From contig NZ_QYAC01000004.1 in assembly GCF_016758195.1 (NCBI RefSeq), positions 218,283-282,282 on the forward strand: a stretch of 64,000 bases of DNA. The letters run 5' to 3'. Below the pieces are notes generated by a model. It was not told where the DNA came from and searched no databases. It saw only the letters and a program-made list of their open reading frames with translations. This DNA comes from Leucobacter chromiireducens subsp. solipictus (GTDB lineage Bacteria; Actinomycetota; Actinomycetes; Actinomycetales; Microbacteriaceae). The position numbers were made by a program, and so were the translations under genes. Positions 55,017 to 64,000 of the stretch are shown piece by piece. Position 1 is the stretch's first letter, and each line of letters opens with the position of its first letter.

Positions 55017-55889
55017 CTACGCCTCGTAGGTGAGGACCCGGGCCACGTCGTTCGCCGGTTTCTTCTCCCCGGCGAGCACCTCGAAGTCGAGCGAGTTCTG
55101 CGCGGGCGGCAGCGGGCAGGTCACGAAGTTCGTGACCGCGCAGGGCAGCGCGTGCGCGTAGTTGAAATCGATGACGTCGATGCGCCCCTCGCCGTCCTCC
55201 GAGAACTGCAGCTCGATGACCCGGCCCGCGCCGTAGCTGATCGGGCCACTCGTGCGGTCCCGCACGTGCGCGACGGGCTGCACGCCGTGGGCGGAATCCT
55301 TCCCGATCAGCACCAGCTCATAGCGCGCGCCGTCATGCTCGAAGGCGAGCGTGCCGATCTGCGTGGTCGTCTCGCGGACGCCGGTCTCGACCGTCACCGC
55401 TTCGACGTCGTTGCGCTCCGCCGGCGTGAACACGGCCGGGAGGCGCCAGGCCGGATCGTAGTCGAAGGCCGTCAACCCGATCTCCGCTGCGCTCACGGAC
55501 ACGTGCGGGTCGCGCACACGCACCCCGAGGATCCGATCCCCCGCGTCGTTGGTACGCGGGACCGTTTCCACCTCGCGGTCCCCGAAGTAGACGGGAACGC
55601 TGGCACCGTGGCCGTAGGTCTGGTTGCGTCCCGTCGGAATCTCGACGGGGCTCGTGGGGTACTCGCCGTTCACCGACAGGTTCGGGCCCGACTCGGGCGG
55701 GGTAAAGATCACGCGGCCGTCGGTGACGGCCCAGGTGCCCGGCAGCCCGTCGAGCGTCTTCCCCGAGGTCCCCTCGTGCAGCCAGTACTGCGCCACCAGC
55801 GCGGTCCAGCCGTAGGGTCGGGTCAGCTCCGAGACTCGCGTGTGGCGCCACTCGCGCCACTGCCCTGCCAGATGCTCCGTCGTCGGCAT
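55017..55889 (-). CDS. DUF1684 domain-containing protein
   Basis: This 290-residue protein matches DUF1684: WREWRHTRVSELTRPYGWTA at the start, VYFGDREVETVPRTND in the middle and the C-terminal signature DFNYAHALPCAVTNFVTCPL, PPAQNSLDFEVLAGEKK. The two Cys and the NYAH..PC motif are conserved in the family, but no reaction is established. No signal peptide, so cytoplasmic. The ATG (55889) follows AAGGAG by 6 bases and shares a base with the upstream TAA. It is the last gene of the six-gene importer operon. Confidence 0.82.
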   Translation of the reverse strand: MPTTEHLAGQWREWRHTRVSELTRPYGWTALVAQYWLHEGTSGKTLDGLPGTWAVTDGRVIFTPPESGPNLSVNGEYPTSPVEIPTGRNQTYGHGASVPVYFGDREVETVPRTNDAGDRILGVRVRDPHVSVSAAEIGLTAFDYDPAWRLPAVFTPAERNDVEAVTVETGVRETTTQIGTLAFEHDGARYELVLIGKDSAHGVQPVAHVRDRTSGPISYGAGRVIELQFSEDGEGRIDVIDFNYAHALPCAVTNFVTCPLPPAQNSLDFEVLAGEKKPANDVARVLTYEA

Positions 55890-57292
55890 TACTGCTCCTT
55901 CGTTCGTGGGGAAAGTGGGGTGCGTGCGGCCGCGGTGCGGTGCACAAACGCGCACACCTGCGCAAAGGAATCCGCGCTGGCCCGGGCGTTGCCCCCGGGG
56001 GTGCCGCCGTTCGAGTAGCTCACCCCGGAGACCGGGTGCGTGCGCGCGATCTCGGTGCTCGGGAGGTGCGGGATCGTGATTCCGTGCCCGGCGTCGACGT
56101 AGTCGAGGTGCTGCCGCTCGGCGGCGTGGCCGTGGCGGGCGAGGGTGTCGAGGGCGAGCCGAGACGCGTAGCTCGAGGGCCAGGCGCGATCGTCGAGCCC
56201 GGATACGCAGAGCACCGGCCCCGGGAAGCGTTCGATCGGGATCCGGCTTGCCTGAGCGAGCTCCCGGTCGTGCAGCCCATCGACGTACACGTCAGCGTGC
56301 CGCTTGGGCGGCGGTGCGTCGTGCCACGGGTGCCAGGTAACGCCCGCGTTGTCGTGCCACAGGTACTCGAGCGGTTCGCCGCCCGCGGTCCAGGTGGGGC
56401 CGTCCCACCCCTCGGCGGGATCCGCGGCACCCTGCGCGCCGAACACAAACGCCCCGGGCACGAACGCGACGGCACCGAGGATGCGCTCCGGGAAGCGGGA
56501 GGCGAGCAGCAGCGTGAGCTCCCCGCCGCGCGACTGCCCGCTCACGAGCGGCGCGCCCCCGAGGGGTTCGAGCTCGCGCTGCACCCAGGCGAGCGCCCGC
56601 TCGAAGTACTCAAGCGGCGTCCGCGAGATGAAGTGGGACAGGCCGGGTGCGCGGAAATAGCCGAGCGCGAGCGCCTGAATCCCCGCCGCGGCGTACAGCG
56701 CCGCGCGCGCCTCGTTGATCCCGCCGCCGGAGCCGTTCATCACGACGATCGTCGGGAACGGGCCGTCGCCCGGCGGGCGGAAGATCGTGCCCACGAGGCC
56801 ATCCTCGCGCAGCTCGGTGCGGGTCACGCCCGGGGCGAGCAGGTGCTGCTCCACGCGCACCTCGGCTGCGGTCTCGGGCCCGGAGTCGGCCGGAACCGCG
56901 GCACGTTCCGCGCCGGGATCCCCGCTCGCGGGCGCGTCCAGATACCCGGTGCCGGGTTCGCCCCATGCGCGCAACCGGGTCACGATCGGCACCGTCACGT
57001 CCTGCGGTTCGGAGCTGCCGCCGTGCGCCGTCACGCGCGCCTGCGCCCAGAACAGGCCCATCGCGTCAGCCTCACGGAAGTCGCCGGAGACCGGGGCCGA
57101 GGTATCCAGGTCCACGGTGCCGTCGGCGCCCACGAGCACACTCGCCTGCGCGGCCCAGGTTTCGGCACCGCGCACCGTCTCGGCGCGGAGCGTCACGAGC
57201 GAGCCGGGCACCGCGCCAGCCACGCGGATCCGGCGTCGTTCCGAGAGCAGGCCCGATTCGGGCGTCACGGTGAGCTGCAGCGCCGCGCTCAT
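55889..57292 (-). CDS. BAAT-family acyl-CoA thioesterase / N-acyltransferase-like alpha/beta hydrolase
   Basis: The 467-residue protein has an N-terminal beta-sandwich typical of acyl-CoA thioesterase/BAAT proteins (LTVTPESGLLSERRRIRVAG, VTLRAETVRGAETW) and a C-terminal alpha/beta hydrolase domain (TIVVMNGSGGGINEARAALY, ALALGYFRAPGL). The nucleophile elbow is LVSGQSRGGELTLLLASRFP (Ser), with Asp in VSGLDDRAWPSSY and His in YVDAGHGITIPHLP. Family members hydrolyse acyl-CoA or transfer acyl groups to glycine or taurine. It overlaps the dehydrogenase gene upstream (ATGA) and DUF1684 downstream (TAATG). Substrate unknown. Confidence 0.85.
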   Translation of the reverse strand: MSAALQLTVTPESGLLSERRRIRVAGAVPGSLVTLRAETVRGAETWAAQASVLVGADGTVDLDTSAPVSGDFREADAMGLFWAQARVTAHGGSSEPQDVTVPIVTRLRAWGEPGTGYLDAPASGDPGAERAAVPADSGPETAAEVRVEQHLLAPGVTRTELREDGLVGTIFRPPGDGPFPTIVVMNGSGGGINEARAALYAAAGIQALALGYFRAPGLSHFISRTPLEYFERALAWVQRELEPLGGAPLVSGQSRGGELTLLLASRFPERILGAVAFVPGAFVFGAQGAADPAEGWDGPTWTAGGEPLEYLWHDNAGVTWHPWHDAPPPKRHADVYVDGLHDRELAQASRIPIERFPGPVLCVSGLDDRAWPSSYASRLALDTLARHGHAAERQHLDYVDAGHGITIPHLPSTEIARTHPVSGVSYSNGGTPGGNARASADSFAQVCAFVHRTAAARTPLSPRTKEQ

Positions 57293-58299
57293 CGGGGTCC
57301 CCCGTCCCGCAGCGCCCGCAGGGCCGCGAGGCTCTCGGCCGCGACCGTCACGTCGCCGCGCGGAACGGCGGCCCCCAGCGGCAGGGCGTCGAAGCGCGCC
57401 GGGACGTGCCCGCCGGCCGCGGACCAATCGGCGGCGAGCTGCGCGGTGTCCAGCGCCGCACGCGCGCCGCCCGCGCGTGCGGGATCGAGGGCGAGGACGA
57501 GGGCCCCTCGGCCGGACGCGGCGTGTCCCGCCGGGACGCGCCCGCCCACGGCGACGCCCGCGAGCAGCTCGACCAGCAGCCCGCCGAGCGAGCCGAGCAG
57601 GTGCTGCGGCAGAATCGTCGCGACCTGCGCCGCGTCGAGCGTGGGCGCGCCCGCCGCGTCGAGCGCGATGTCCGCGGCGATCGGGGTGCCGCTCGCGCGG
57701 TGCGCGGCCAGGGCCGCCTGCGTGATCGGCGCGGTCGCGAAGTCGGCGACGAGCGGCGGCGCGTCGGGGCGCGGAGCGGCCACGGCGAGGGGGTTGGTCC
57801 CGACCACGGGGCGCGTCCCGCCCCACGGCGCGACCTTCGCCGGCGCGTGGGCGGCCACGAGCCCGACCGCGCCGTCGGCGGCGAGATCGCGTGCGGCGAA
57901 GCCCAGGATCCCGAGCGCGCCCACGTTCCGGATCCCCACCACCCCGACGCCGTGCGCGGCCGCCGCGGCCGCGGCGAGTCGCGTCGCCGTCGCGAGGGCG
58001 AGCGGTCCGGGGACGCCGGTGGCGTCAAGCGCCGCGATCGGCGCTGAGCCCTGGGGTGGCGGGACGTCGCCACCGATCGCGGCGCCGTCCGGGGCCGCGA
58101 CCCGTTCCAGATCCCGGAGCAGCATTCCCACGCCGAAGCCGGGCAGCCCGAGCTGCTCGGCCTGGGTGAGCCAGCGGGAGGCTCGCGCCGCGTCCGCGCC
58201 CGCGTCCGCCGCCGATCCGGCGTCGCCGGTTCCCGAGCCAAGCGCGGCGACGAGCTGCCGGTGCAGCTCCACCGCCGGCAGCGTGACCGTCTCAGTCAT
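57289..58299 (-). CDS. Ldh2 family (malate/L-lactate/sulfolactate-type) dehydrogenase
   Basis: The 336-residue protein belongs to the Ldh_2 family of NAD(P)-dependent oxidoreductases, which includes malate, ureidoglycolate, delta-piperideine-carboxylate and sulfolactate dehydrogenases. Key segments are AAAHGVGVVGIRNVGALGIL (usual form VSVRNSxHxGxxG; the His is replaced by Ala here), WGGTRPVVGTNPLAVAAPRP and LPQHLLGSLGGLLVELLAGV. The usual GGHKGxGL helix motif is only loosely kept. The Ala-rich composition and missing His raise doubt about normal catalysis. It follows the ABC permease by 17 bases. Confidence 0.75.
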   Translation of the reverse strand: MTETVTLPAVELHRQLVAALGSGTGDAGSAADAGADAARASRWLTQAEQLGLPGFGVGMLLRDLERVAAPDGAAIGGDVPPPQGSAPIAALDATGVPGPLALATATRLAAAAAAAHGVGVVGIRNVGALGILGFAARDLAADGAVGLVAAHAPAKVAPWGGTRPVVGTNPLAVAAPRPDAPPLVADFATAPITQAALAAHRASGTPIAADIALDAAGAPTLDAAQVATILPQHLLGSLGGLLVELLAGVAVGGRVPAGHAASGRGALVLALDPARAGGARAALDTAQLAADWSAAGGHVPARFDALPLGAAVPRGDVTVAAESLAALRALRDGGPR

Positions 58300-58316
58300 G
58301 GTGTCCGTTTCCTCGC

Positions 58317-59149
58317 TCAGTACTTCACCCAGGGAACCACGCGGCGCTCGATGAAGCCCTCCAGCGAGGTCGCCGCGTACCCCAGGATCGAGATGGTCAC
58401 GATGCCGACGTACATCTTCGACACGGCGAACGTCGACCAGGAGCTCCAGATGAGATAGCCCAGCCCGCTCTGCGACCCCACGAACTCGGAGGCCGCGATG
58501 ATCACGAACGCGCCGCCCGTGGCGAGTTTGAGGCCCGTGAAGATCGAGGGCAGCGCGTACGGGAACGACACCGTGAACCACCGCTGCATGCGTGTCGCAC
58601 CGTTCGCCCGGGCCACATCGTTGAGCAGCGGCGGCGTCTGCATGACGCCGCTCATGGTGTTGAAGAACAGGTAGAAGAACACGCCGATCGCCACGATCAC
58701 GTACTTGCTCGTCTCTCCCAGGCCGAAAATCAGCAACAGCAGCGGGAAGATCGCGACCTTGGGGATCGGGAGCAGGCTCGCGAAGATCGGCTCGAGGAGC
58801 TGTCGCAGCGGGCGCACCGAGCCGAGCAGCACGCCAAGCAGCACGCCGGGCACCGCGCCGAGCACAAAGCCGATGAGGATGCGTGAGAGCGTCATCGCCG
58901 TGTGTTCGAGCAGCACGCCGTCGAGCAGCATCTTCACGAACGTCTCGATGATCGAGCTCGGGGCCGGGAAGAACCGGACGTCGAGCACGCCGACGCGGCT
59001 GAGGAGCTCCCAGACCAGGATGAGGAGGATCGGCGTGTACGGCCCGATCCGGCGCGTCCAGCGCGAGCCCTTCTCCTGCTGCACCGCCGCGACGAGCTGA
59101 CGCTCGATGTCGGCCGGGATGGCGGGGGTACCCGTCTGCGATTCGGCGC

Positions 59150-59153
<4 letters not shown>
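58317..59153 (-). CDS. NitT/TauT-type ABC transporter permease
   Basis: The 278-residue membrane protein has six hydrophobic helices and the EAA-loop motif LNDVARANGATRMQRWFTVS, followed by PYALPSIFTGLKLATGGAFV, typical of the SsuC/TauC/NrtB permeases. The C-terminal EGFIERRVVPW is also characteristic. Substrates in this family include sulfonates, taurine, nitrate, and pyrimidine precursors of thiamine. The GTG overlaps the ATPase stop (GTGA), so it is translated with it. Confidence 0.92.
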
Positions 59154-59910
<757 letters not shown>

Positions 59911-59914
<4 letters not shown>

Positions 59915-60969
59915 TTGGCGTCGGTGTCCGCGGTTCCGGCGGCGTCCGCCTGGGCCACGGCGTCGGCGAGGATATCCGCGCGGAAGATGTCCTTGATCGA
60001 GGACGCGCCCTCGAATTCGAGCGTGTCGCGGTCGCGGAAGAACTGCTCCTGGCGCTCCACGTCGCTCCAGTCGATCGCACCCTCGGGATCCTGCACCGTG
60101 AGGCCGATGGACGCGAGCGTCTCCACCGGGAGCTCCGTGTACTCGGCGATGATCGCCTGGGAGGCGGGATCGTCCCAGCCGCCCGCCTCGAGTTCCTGCA
60201 CCGCCCGCAGGTACGCCGCAGTGAAGGCGGTCACCGCCTCCGGGTACTTCTCGACGTACTCGGTGTTGAACGCGAGCGCCCCGAGCTCGACGCCCGCCTG
60301 GTAGCTCACGTCGAGCAGCTCGTGGCCGAGCTGCTTATCGGTGATCGCCGAGGAGATCGGCTCGATCGTCCAGCTCGCGTCGACCGACCCGTTGGCGAGG
60401 GCGGGCGGAATGTCGCCGGGGGTGAGGTTCACGAGTTCGACGTCGTCGAGGCTGAGGCCCACCGACTCCAGTGCGAGGTTGACGGAGTAGATGCCGAAGC
60501 CGCCGTCGCCGGGGATCCCGATCTTCTTCCCCTTCAGGTCTTTCGCGTCCGTGATGCCGGACTGCTCGGACGCCATCAGCGGGGCGGGGTTCTTCCCCTC
60601 CTCGGGGATCCGGGAGACGCTCGCGATCACCGAGAGCGAGGCACCCGCCTCGGTGGCGTTGAACAGGCCGGCACCCCAGGTGGCGCCGCCGGCGGTGATG
60701 CTGCCCGTGCTGACCTGCTGGTAGGTCTCGCCCGAGCTGCCGCTCTTCGAGATCAGTTCCACGTCGACCCCGGCGTCGTCGAAGTAGCCCTTCTCCTCCG
60801 CGAGGAAGAACGGGGCGTAGTCCGCGTACGGCGAGTACAGGAAGGTGATCTTCGGCGCGTCGGCGACGTCGCCGGAGCCCTCCGGGGCCGCGCCCGTGGC
60901 GCAGCCGGTGAGCAGAGCGGCACCGGCGATGAGCGCGAGCCCTCCGGTGAAATGACGACGAAGACTCAT
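59911..60969 (-). CDS. NitT/TauT-type ABC transporter substrate-binding lipoprotein
   Basis: The 352-residue protein has a lipoprotein signal (GGLALIAGAALLTGC, Cys about residue 23) and an NMT1/SsuA-type binding fold: YSPYADYAPFFLAEEKGYFD, VDVELISKSGSSGETYQQVS, LKGKKIGIPGDGGFGIYSVN and LANGSVDASWTIEP. The ATG at 60969 follows GGAG by 8 bases. It is the first gene of the operon that continues with ATPase, permease, dehydrogenase, BAAT hydrolase and DUF1684. The ligand is not determined; sulfonate, taurine conjugate or aromatic compounds are possible. Confidence 0.9.
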
Positions 60970-61109
60970 GAGGGGCTCCCCGGGTTCACACACGTGCCGG
61001 CCCTGTTGCCGGTCATTCCGCTAATCTATCGGGTTCGTGTTTCGCTGTGCGGAATGCGCCGTCACATTCGGTCACACCCGGGGCGGGTGCCGCCGCCGAC
61101 CGCGGCCCC

Positions 61110-61180
61110 GCGAAACGACCCCGAAACAACGAAACGACCCCGAAAACGCGCAATTTCGCGTGATCTCGGGGTCGTTTCGA
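61110..61180. repeat. Palindromic intergenic repeat, copy 2 (CGAAACGACCCCGA family)
   Basis: Two direct copies of (G/A)CGAAACGACCCCGAAA (61110-61126 and 61129-61145) are followed by an inverted copy TCGGGGTCGTTTCG (61166-61179). The second and inverted copies form a 14-bp perfect outer stem; an inner ACGCG/CGCGT pair extends it. It lies 11 bases beyond the aroB stop and probably terminates aroB. It shares layout and sequence with 54899-54969. Confidence 0.8.
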
Positions 61181-61190
61181 CGCGTAGTGG

Positions 61191-62300
61191 TCAGCTGGCG
61201 ATCTCCTGGTAGGCGAACTGCAGCATCGAGTCGTCGACGCCGGCGAGCACGCGCGGCTTGCCGATCTCGTCGAGCACGATGAACCGCAGCATGCCGGCGC
61301 GGGCCTTCTTGTCGCGCTGCATCGTCGCGAGCAGGCCGGGCCAGCGACCGGCGGGGTAGTTCAGCGGCAGCGTCAGCGACGACAGGATCGCGCGGTGGCG
61401 ATCCACGGCGGCATCCGAGAGCGCGCCGGCCATGCGCCCGAGCTCCGCGGCGTACATCATGCCGATCGAGATCGCGACGCCGTGGCGCCACTGGTACCGC
61501 TCCGCGTGCTCGATCGCGTGGCCGAGCGTGTGCCCGTAGTTCAGGATCTCCCGGAGCCCGCCCTCCCGGAAGTCTTCCGAGACCACGCGGGCCTTCACGC
61601 CGATGGCGAGTTCCACCAGGCGGCGGAACTCCGGCGACGCCGGATCGGTCGCCCGGGCCACGTCGGCCTCGAGCAGGTCAAGGATCTCCGGCTCGGCGAT
61701 GAAGCCGCACTTCGCGATCTCCGCGAAGCCCGCGAGGATCTCGTTGCGGGGCAGGGTTGCCGCGAGGTCCAGGTCGCAGATCACCCCGGTCGGCGCGTAG
61801 AACGTGCCCACGAGGTTCTTCCCCTCCGTGGTGTTGACCCCGGTCTTGCCGCCCACGGACGCGTCCACCATGCCGAGCACGCTCGTCGGGATCTGCACGA
61901 GGCTGACGCCGCGGAGCCAGGTCGAGGCCACGAAGCCCGCGAGGTCGGTCACGGCGCCACCGCCGAGCCCGATCACGGCGTCCGTGCGGGTGAAGTCCGC
62001 CTGGCCCATGATCTGCCAGCAGAAGGCGGCGACCTCGATACGCTTCGCGGATTCGGCATCGGGCACCTCGGCGAGGAGGACCTGTTCATAGCGCTCCTGG
62101 AGCGCGTCACGGAGTTCGCTCGCGACGCGGCCCACGGTCGGCGTGTGCACGATCAGGATCTTGGCGACGCGATCGCCGAGCACCGCGGGCACACGGTCCA
62201 GAATGCCGCGGCCCACGGTGATCGTATAGTTGCTCTCCCCCGTCACCTGGATCTCGGTCACCGGCTGCTCGTCTGCCGCCGGTACGGGTGCGTCGGTCAT
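61191..62300 (-). CDS. aroB: 3-dehydroquinate synthase
   Basis: The 369-residue enzyme converts DAHP to 3-dehydroquinate in the shikimate pathway, using NAD and a metal. It shows VIGLGGGAVTDLAGFVASTW, QIPTSVLGMVDASVGGKTGV, AEIAKCGFIAEPEIL, and the metal ligands in LNYGHTLGHAIEHAE and WRHGVAISIGMMYAA. Two adjacent ATGs (62303 and 62300) exist; I chose 62300 because CAGGAG lies 6 bases before it. The aroK stop TGA lies within the ATGATG, so translation is coupled. A palindromic repeat follows its stop. Confidence 0.95.
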   Translation of the reverse strand: MTDAPVPAADEQPVTEIQVTGESNYTITVGRGILDRVPAVLGDRVAKILIVHTPTVGRVASELRDALQERYEQVLLAEVPDAESAKRIEVAAFCWQIMGQADFTRTDAVIGLGGGAVTDLAGFVASTWLRGVSLVQIPTSVLGMVDASVGGKTGVNTTEGKNLVGTFYAPTGVICDLDLAATLPRNEILAGFAEIAKCGFIAEPEILDLLEADVARATDPASPEFRRLVELAIGVKARVVSEDFREGGLREILNYGHTLGHAIEHAERYQWRHGVAISIGMMYAAELGRMAGALSDAAVDRHRAILSSLTLPLNYPAGRWPGLLATMQRDKKARAGMLRFIVLDEIGKPRVLAGVDDSMLQFAYQEIAS

Positions 62301-63043
62301 CATTCGCTCCTGTTCGACGGCGGGGTGCCACCGTCTGTTCGCTTCGGTTCGCGCGCCTGCTTCGTAAAGCTGCGCGCCCACTGGGCGACGCGTCGCGCGA
62401 GTTGTTCTTTCGTGGCACGGTCGGTGCGGTAGGTCACGTCGGCGACCTCCTCGTAGAGCGGCCGGCGCTCGGCGAGGATCCGACCCCACGCCTCGGGGTC
62501 ATCCCGCAGCAGCGGGCGGCGCTGAATATTTGCCGTCCGGAGCACCGCTTCCTGCGTGGTCATGAGCAGCACCACCGGGTACCCCGCAAGCAGTTCCCGC
62601 GTGCTCTCGGTGAGCACCGCTCCCCCGCCGAGGGCGAGGATCCGCGCGCCCGGCGCGGCGAGCTCGGCCGCGATCACCTCGGCCTCGAGGCGCCGAAACT
62701 CGGCCTCGCCGTGCGTCGCGAAGAAGTCCGTGATCACCCCGTGCGCGCGCACGAACACGGCGTCGGAGTCGACGAACGGAATGCCCAGTTCCCTCGCCAC
62801 GCGCTTGCCGAGGCTCGTTTTCCCGGCGGCCATGGGGCCGACGAACACTACCGCGCGATCGGGGAGCTTCGCGCCGGAACGGCGCCGGCGTCGGCGCCGC
62901 GGTCGCCCACTGCCACGCGGGGACTGCGGGATGAGACCGATGGGTTCGGTCGGGTGCTGCAGTTCCGGTGTCGTGGGCGGCGCGGGCTTCGGCACCGCCG
63001 CGGGCGGACCCGCGGCGCGCCCGGCCCGGCGATGCCCGGTCAC
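62300..63043 (-). CDS. aroK: Shikimate kinase with long N-terminal extension
   Basis: The 247-residue protein phosphorylates shikimate with ATP. The kinase core begins at about residue 63: P-loop [20 protein letters not shown], then PFVDSDAVF and [13 protein letters not shown] (shikimate site), [10 protein letters not shown] and a lid with [10 protein letters not shown]. The usual length is about 170, so the first ~60 residues are extra: Pro-rich, ending in [20 protein letters not shown], probably disordered and very basic. The GTG at 63043 overlaps the aroC stop (GTGA). There is no better internal start, so the extension appears real. Confidence 0.92.
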   Translation of the reverse strand: MTGHRRAGRAAGPPAAVPKPAPPTTPELQHPTEPIGLIPQSPRGSGRPRRRRRRRSGAKLPDRAVVFVGPMAAGKTSLGKRVARELGIPFVDSDAVFVRAHGVITDFFATHGEAEFRRLEAEVIAAELAAPGARILALGGGAVLTESTRELLAGYPVVLLMTTQEAVLRTANIQRRPLLRDDPEAWGRILAERRPLYEEVADVTYRTDRATKEQLARRVAQWARSFTKQAREPKRTDGGTPPSNRSE

Positions 63044-64000
63044 GACTCGATGACGGTCGACAACCGCTCGGGAATCGACGCGAGGTAGGACTCCAGGTTT
63101 CGCTTCGTCTCCGCGACGCTGTCGCCGCCGAACTTCTCGGTGATGGCGTCCGCGAGGATCAGCGCGACCATGGCCTCGGCGACCACCCCGGCGGCCGGGA
63201 CCGCGGAGACGTCGGAGCGCTGGTGGTGCGCTTTCGCTTCCTCGCCCGTCGCGACGTCGACGGTCGGGAGGGCGTGCGGGACGGTCGCGATCGGCTTCAT
63301 GCCGGCGCGGACGCGGAGCACCTGGCCCGTGGTCATGCCGCCCTCGATGCCACCGGCGCGACCCGTTTCGCGTGCGATCTGGCCGTCGGCGATGTGGAGT
63401 TCGTCGTGTGCGGCGGAGCCGCGGCGCCGGGTGGTCTCGAAGCCGTCGCCGACCTCGACCGCCTTGATCGCCTGAATTCCCATGAGGGCACCGGCGAGGC
63501 GGGAATCGAGCCGGCGATCCCAGTGCACGTAGGAACCGAGCCCGGGCGGGAGACCATAGGCGAGGACCTCGACGATGCCGCCGATCGTGTCCCCCGACTT
63601 CTTCGTGTCATCAACCTCGGCGACCATCCGGGCGCTCGTGTCGGCGTCGAAGCAGCGCAGCGGATCCGCGTCGAGTGCGGCGGTGTCCTCCGGGCGCGGC
63701 AGGGCCCCGCCCGCGGGAACCGCGATGTCGCCGAGCGAGACGGTGTGGCTGACGAGCCCGATCCCGAGCTCTGCGAGGAACGCGCGTGCCACCGCGCCGA
63801 GCGCGACCCGCGCCGCGGTCTCGCGGGCACTCGCGCGCTCCAGCACCGGGCGCGCTTCGTCGAACCCGTACTTCTGCATGCCGGCCAGGTCGGCGTGGCC
63901 CGGGCGGGGCCGCGTGAGCGGGGCACCGCGGCCGCGGGACTTCTCGGACAGCTCCGTGCGCTCGGCGGACATCACCTCGGACCACTTAGGCCATTCGGTG
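63040..64000 (-). CDS. aroC: Chorismate synthase (5' end outside the window)
   Basis: The 320 residues visible are the C-terminal part of chorismate synthase, which makes chorismate from EPSP with reduced FMN. The frame runs in from the window edge ([16 protein letters not shown]) and shows [39 protein letters not shown], the long [52 protein letters not shown] and [16 protein letters not shown]. Roughly 80 N-terminal residues are missing beyond 64000. It heads the aroC-aroK-aroB cluster as seen here. Confidence 0.95.
   Translation of the reverse strand, partial: TEWPKWSEVMSAERTELSEKSRGRGAPLTRPRPGHADLAGMQKYGFDEARPVLERASARETAARVALGAVARAFLAELGIGLVSHTVSLGDIAVPAGGALPRPEDTAALDADPLRCFDADTSARMVAEVDDTKKSGDTIGGIVEVLAYGLPPGLGSYVHWDRRLDSRLAGALMGIQAIKAVEVGDGFETTRRRGSAAHDELHIADGQIARETGRAGGIEGGMTTGQVLRVRAGMKPIATVPHALPTVDVATGEEAKAHHQRSDVSAVPAAGVVAEAMVALILADAITEKFGGDSVAETKRNLESYLASIPERLSTVIES

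Noticed and set aside
57293..57826. Extension of the BAAT-family protein by 178 codons upstream
   Set aside because: It is an out-of-frame reading of the Ldh2-family gene; the ATG at 57292 gives the family's usual N-terminus and an ATGA overlap.

Overview
The window is high-GC actinobacterial chromosome, most likely from the family Microbacteriaceae (a Leucobacter-like organism is my guess; the genus is inference). Several features support this: an AhpE peroxiredoxin / tRNA-Val / homodimeric aceE / PucR-type regulator / fabD-fabH-acpP-fabF neighbourhood, the coproporphyrin-type haem genes hemH-hemQ, guanylate kinase fused to an mIHF-type DNA-binding domain, a pyrR-pyrB-pyrC-membrane protein-carA-carB-pyrF-gmk operon, tandem aroC-aroK-aroB, many genes that appear leaderless, and many ATGA/GTGA stop-start overlaps. 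I see no transposase, integrase, phage gene or CRISPR array. The window is mostly core chromosome with small accessory modules.

Layout. 1-5.7 kb: end of an MBL-fold hydrolase, MFS exporter, flavin reductase, glutathione peroxidase, a mycofactocin-type SDR, a DUF4031 protein, and a TetR gene divergent from a saccharopine-reductase-like gene, with two matching 18-bp operators between them. 5.7-14.3 kb: tRNA-Val, AhpE, AceE, FasR-like regulator and the type II fatty acid synthesis genes. 14.3-20 kb: iron and haem genes (Dps, HemQ, HemH, FecCD-type ABC importer). 20-30.5 kb: GntR regulator, tyrosine phosphatase, tRNA-Met, a thioester/VaFE-type cell-wall-anchored surface protein, an unusual double-module histidine kinase with a divergent response regulator, LtrA, DoxX and a NarL-type two-component pair. 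30.5-38.6 kb: PutA with a divergent LysR regulator, TauE/SafE exporter with a divergent AraC regulator, and two small membrane proteins. 38.6-48.5 kb: gmk and the pyrimidine operon, headed by a PyrR-binding hairpin. 48.6-49.6 kb: nusB-efp. 49.9-54.9 kb: a hotdog thioesterase and a MoxR ATPase / VWA protein / unknown protein module. 55-61 kb: a six-gene operon combining a NitT/TauT-type ABC importer with an Ldh2-family dehydrogenase, a BAAT-family alpha/beta hydrolase and a DUF1684 protein. 61-64 kb: aroB, aroK and the 3' part of aroC.

The most interesting points are: the same inverted repeat (TTCCGC-N7-GCGGAA/G) upstream of both aceE and fabD, flanking a FasR-like regulator, which could couple acetyl-CoA supply to fatty acid synthesis; the uncharacterised importer/hydrolase operon at 55-61 kb; a dispersed palindromic repeat around CGAAACGACCCCGA at two loci; the mIHF-Gmk fusion; and a PyrR hairpin placed to control translation of pyrR. 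Start codons were set by eye from ribosome binding sites or leaderless -10 spacing, and all homology calls are from recognition of family motifs, not from a search.
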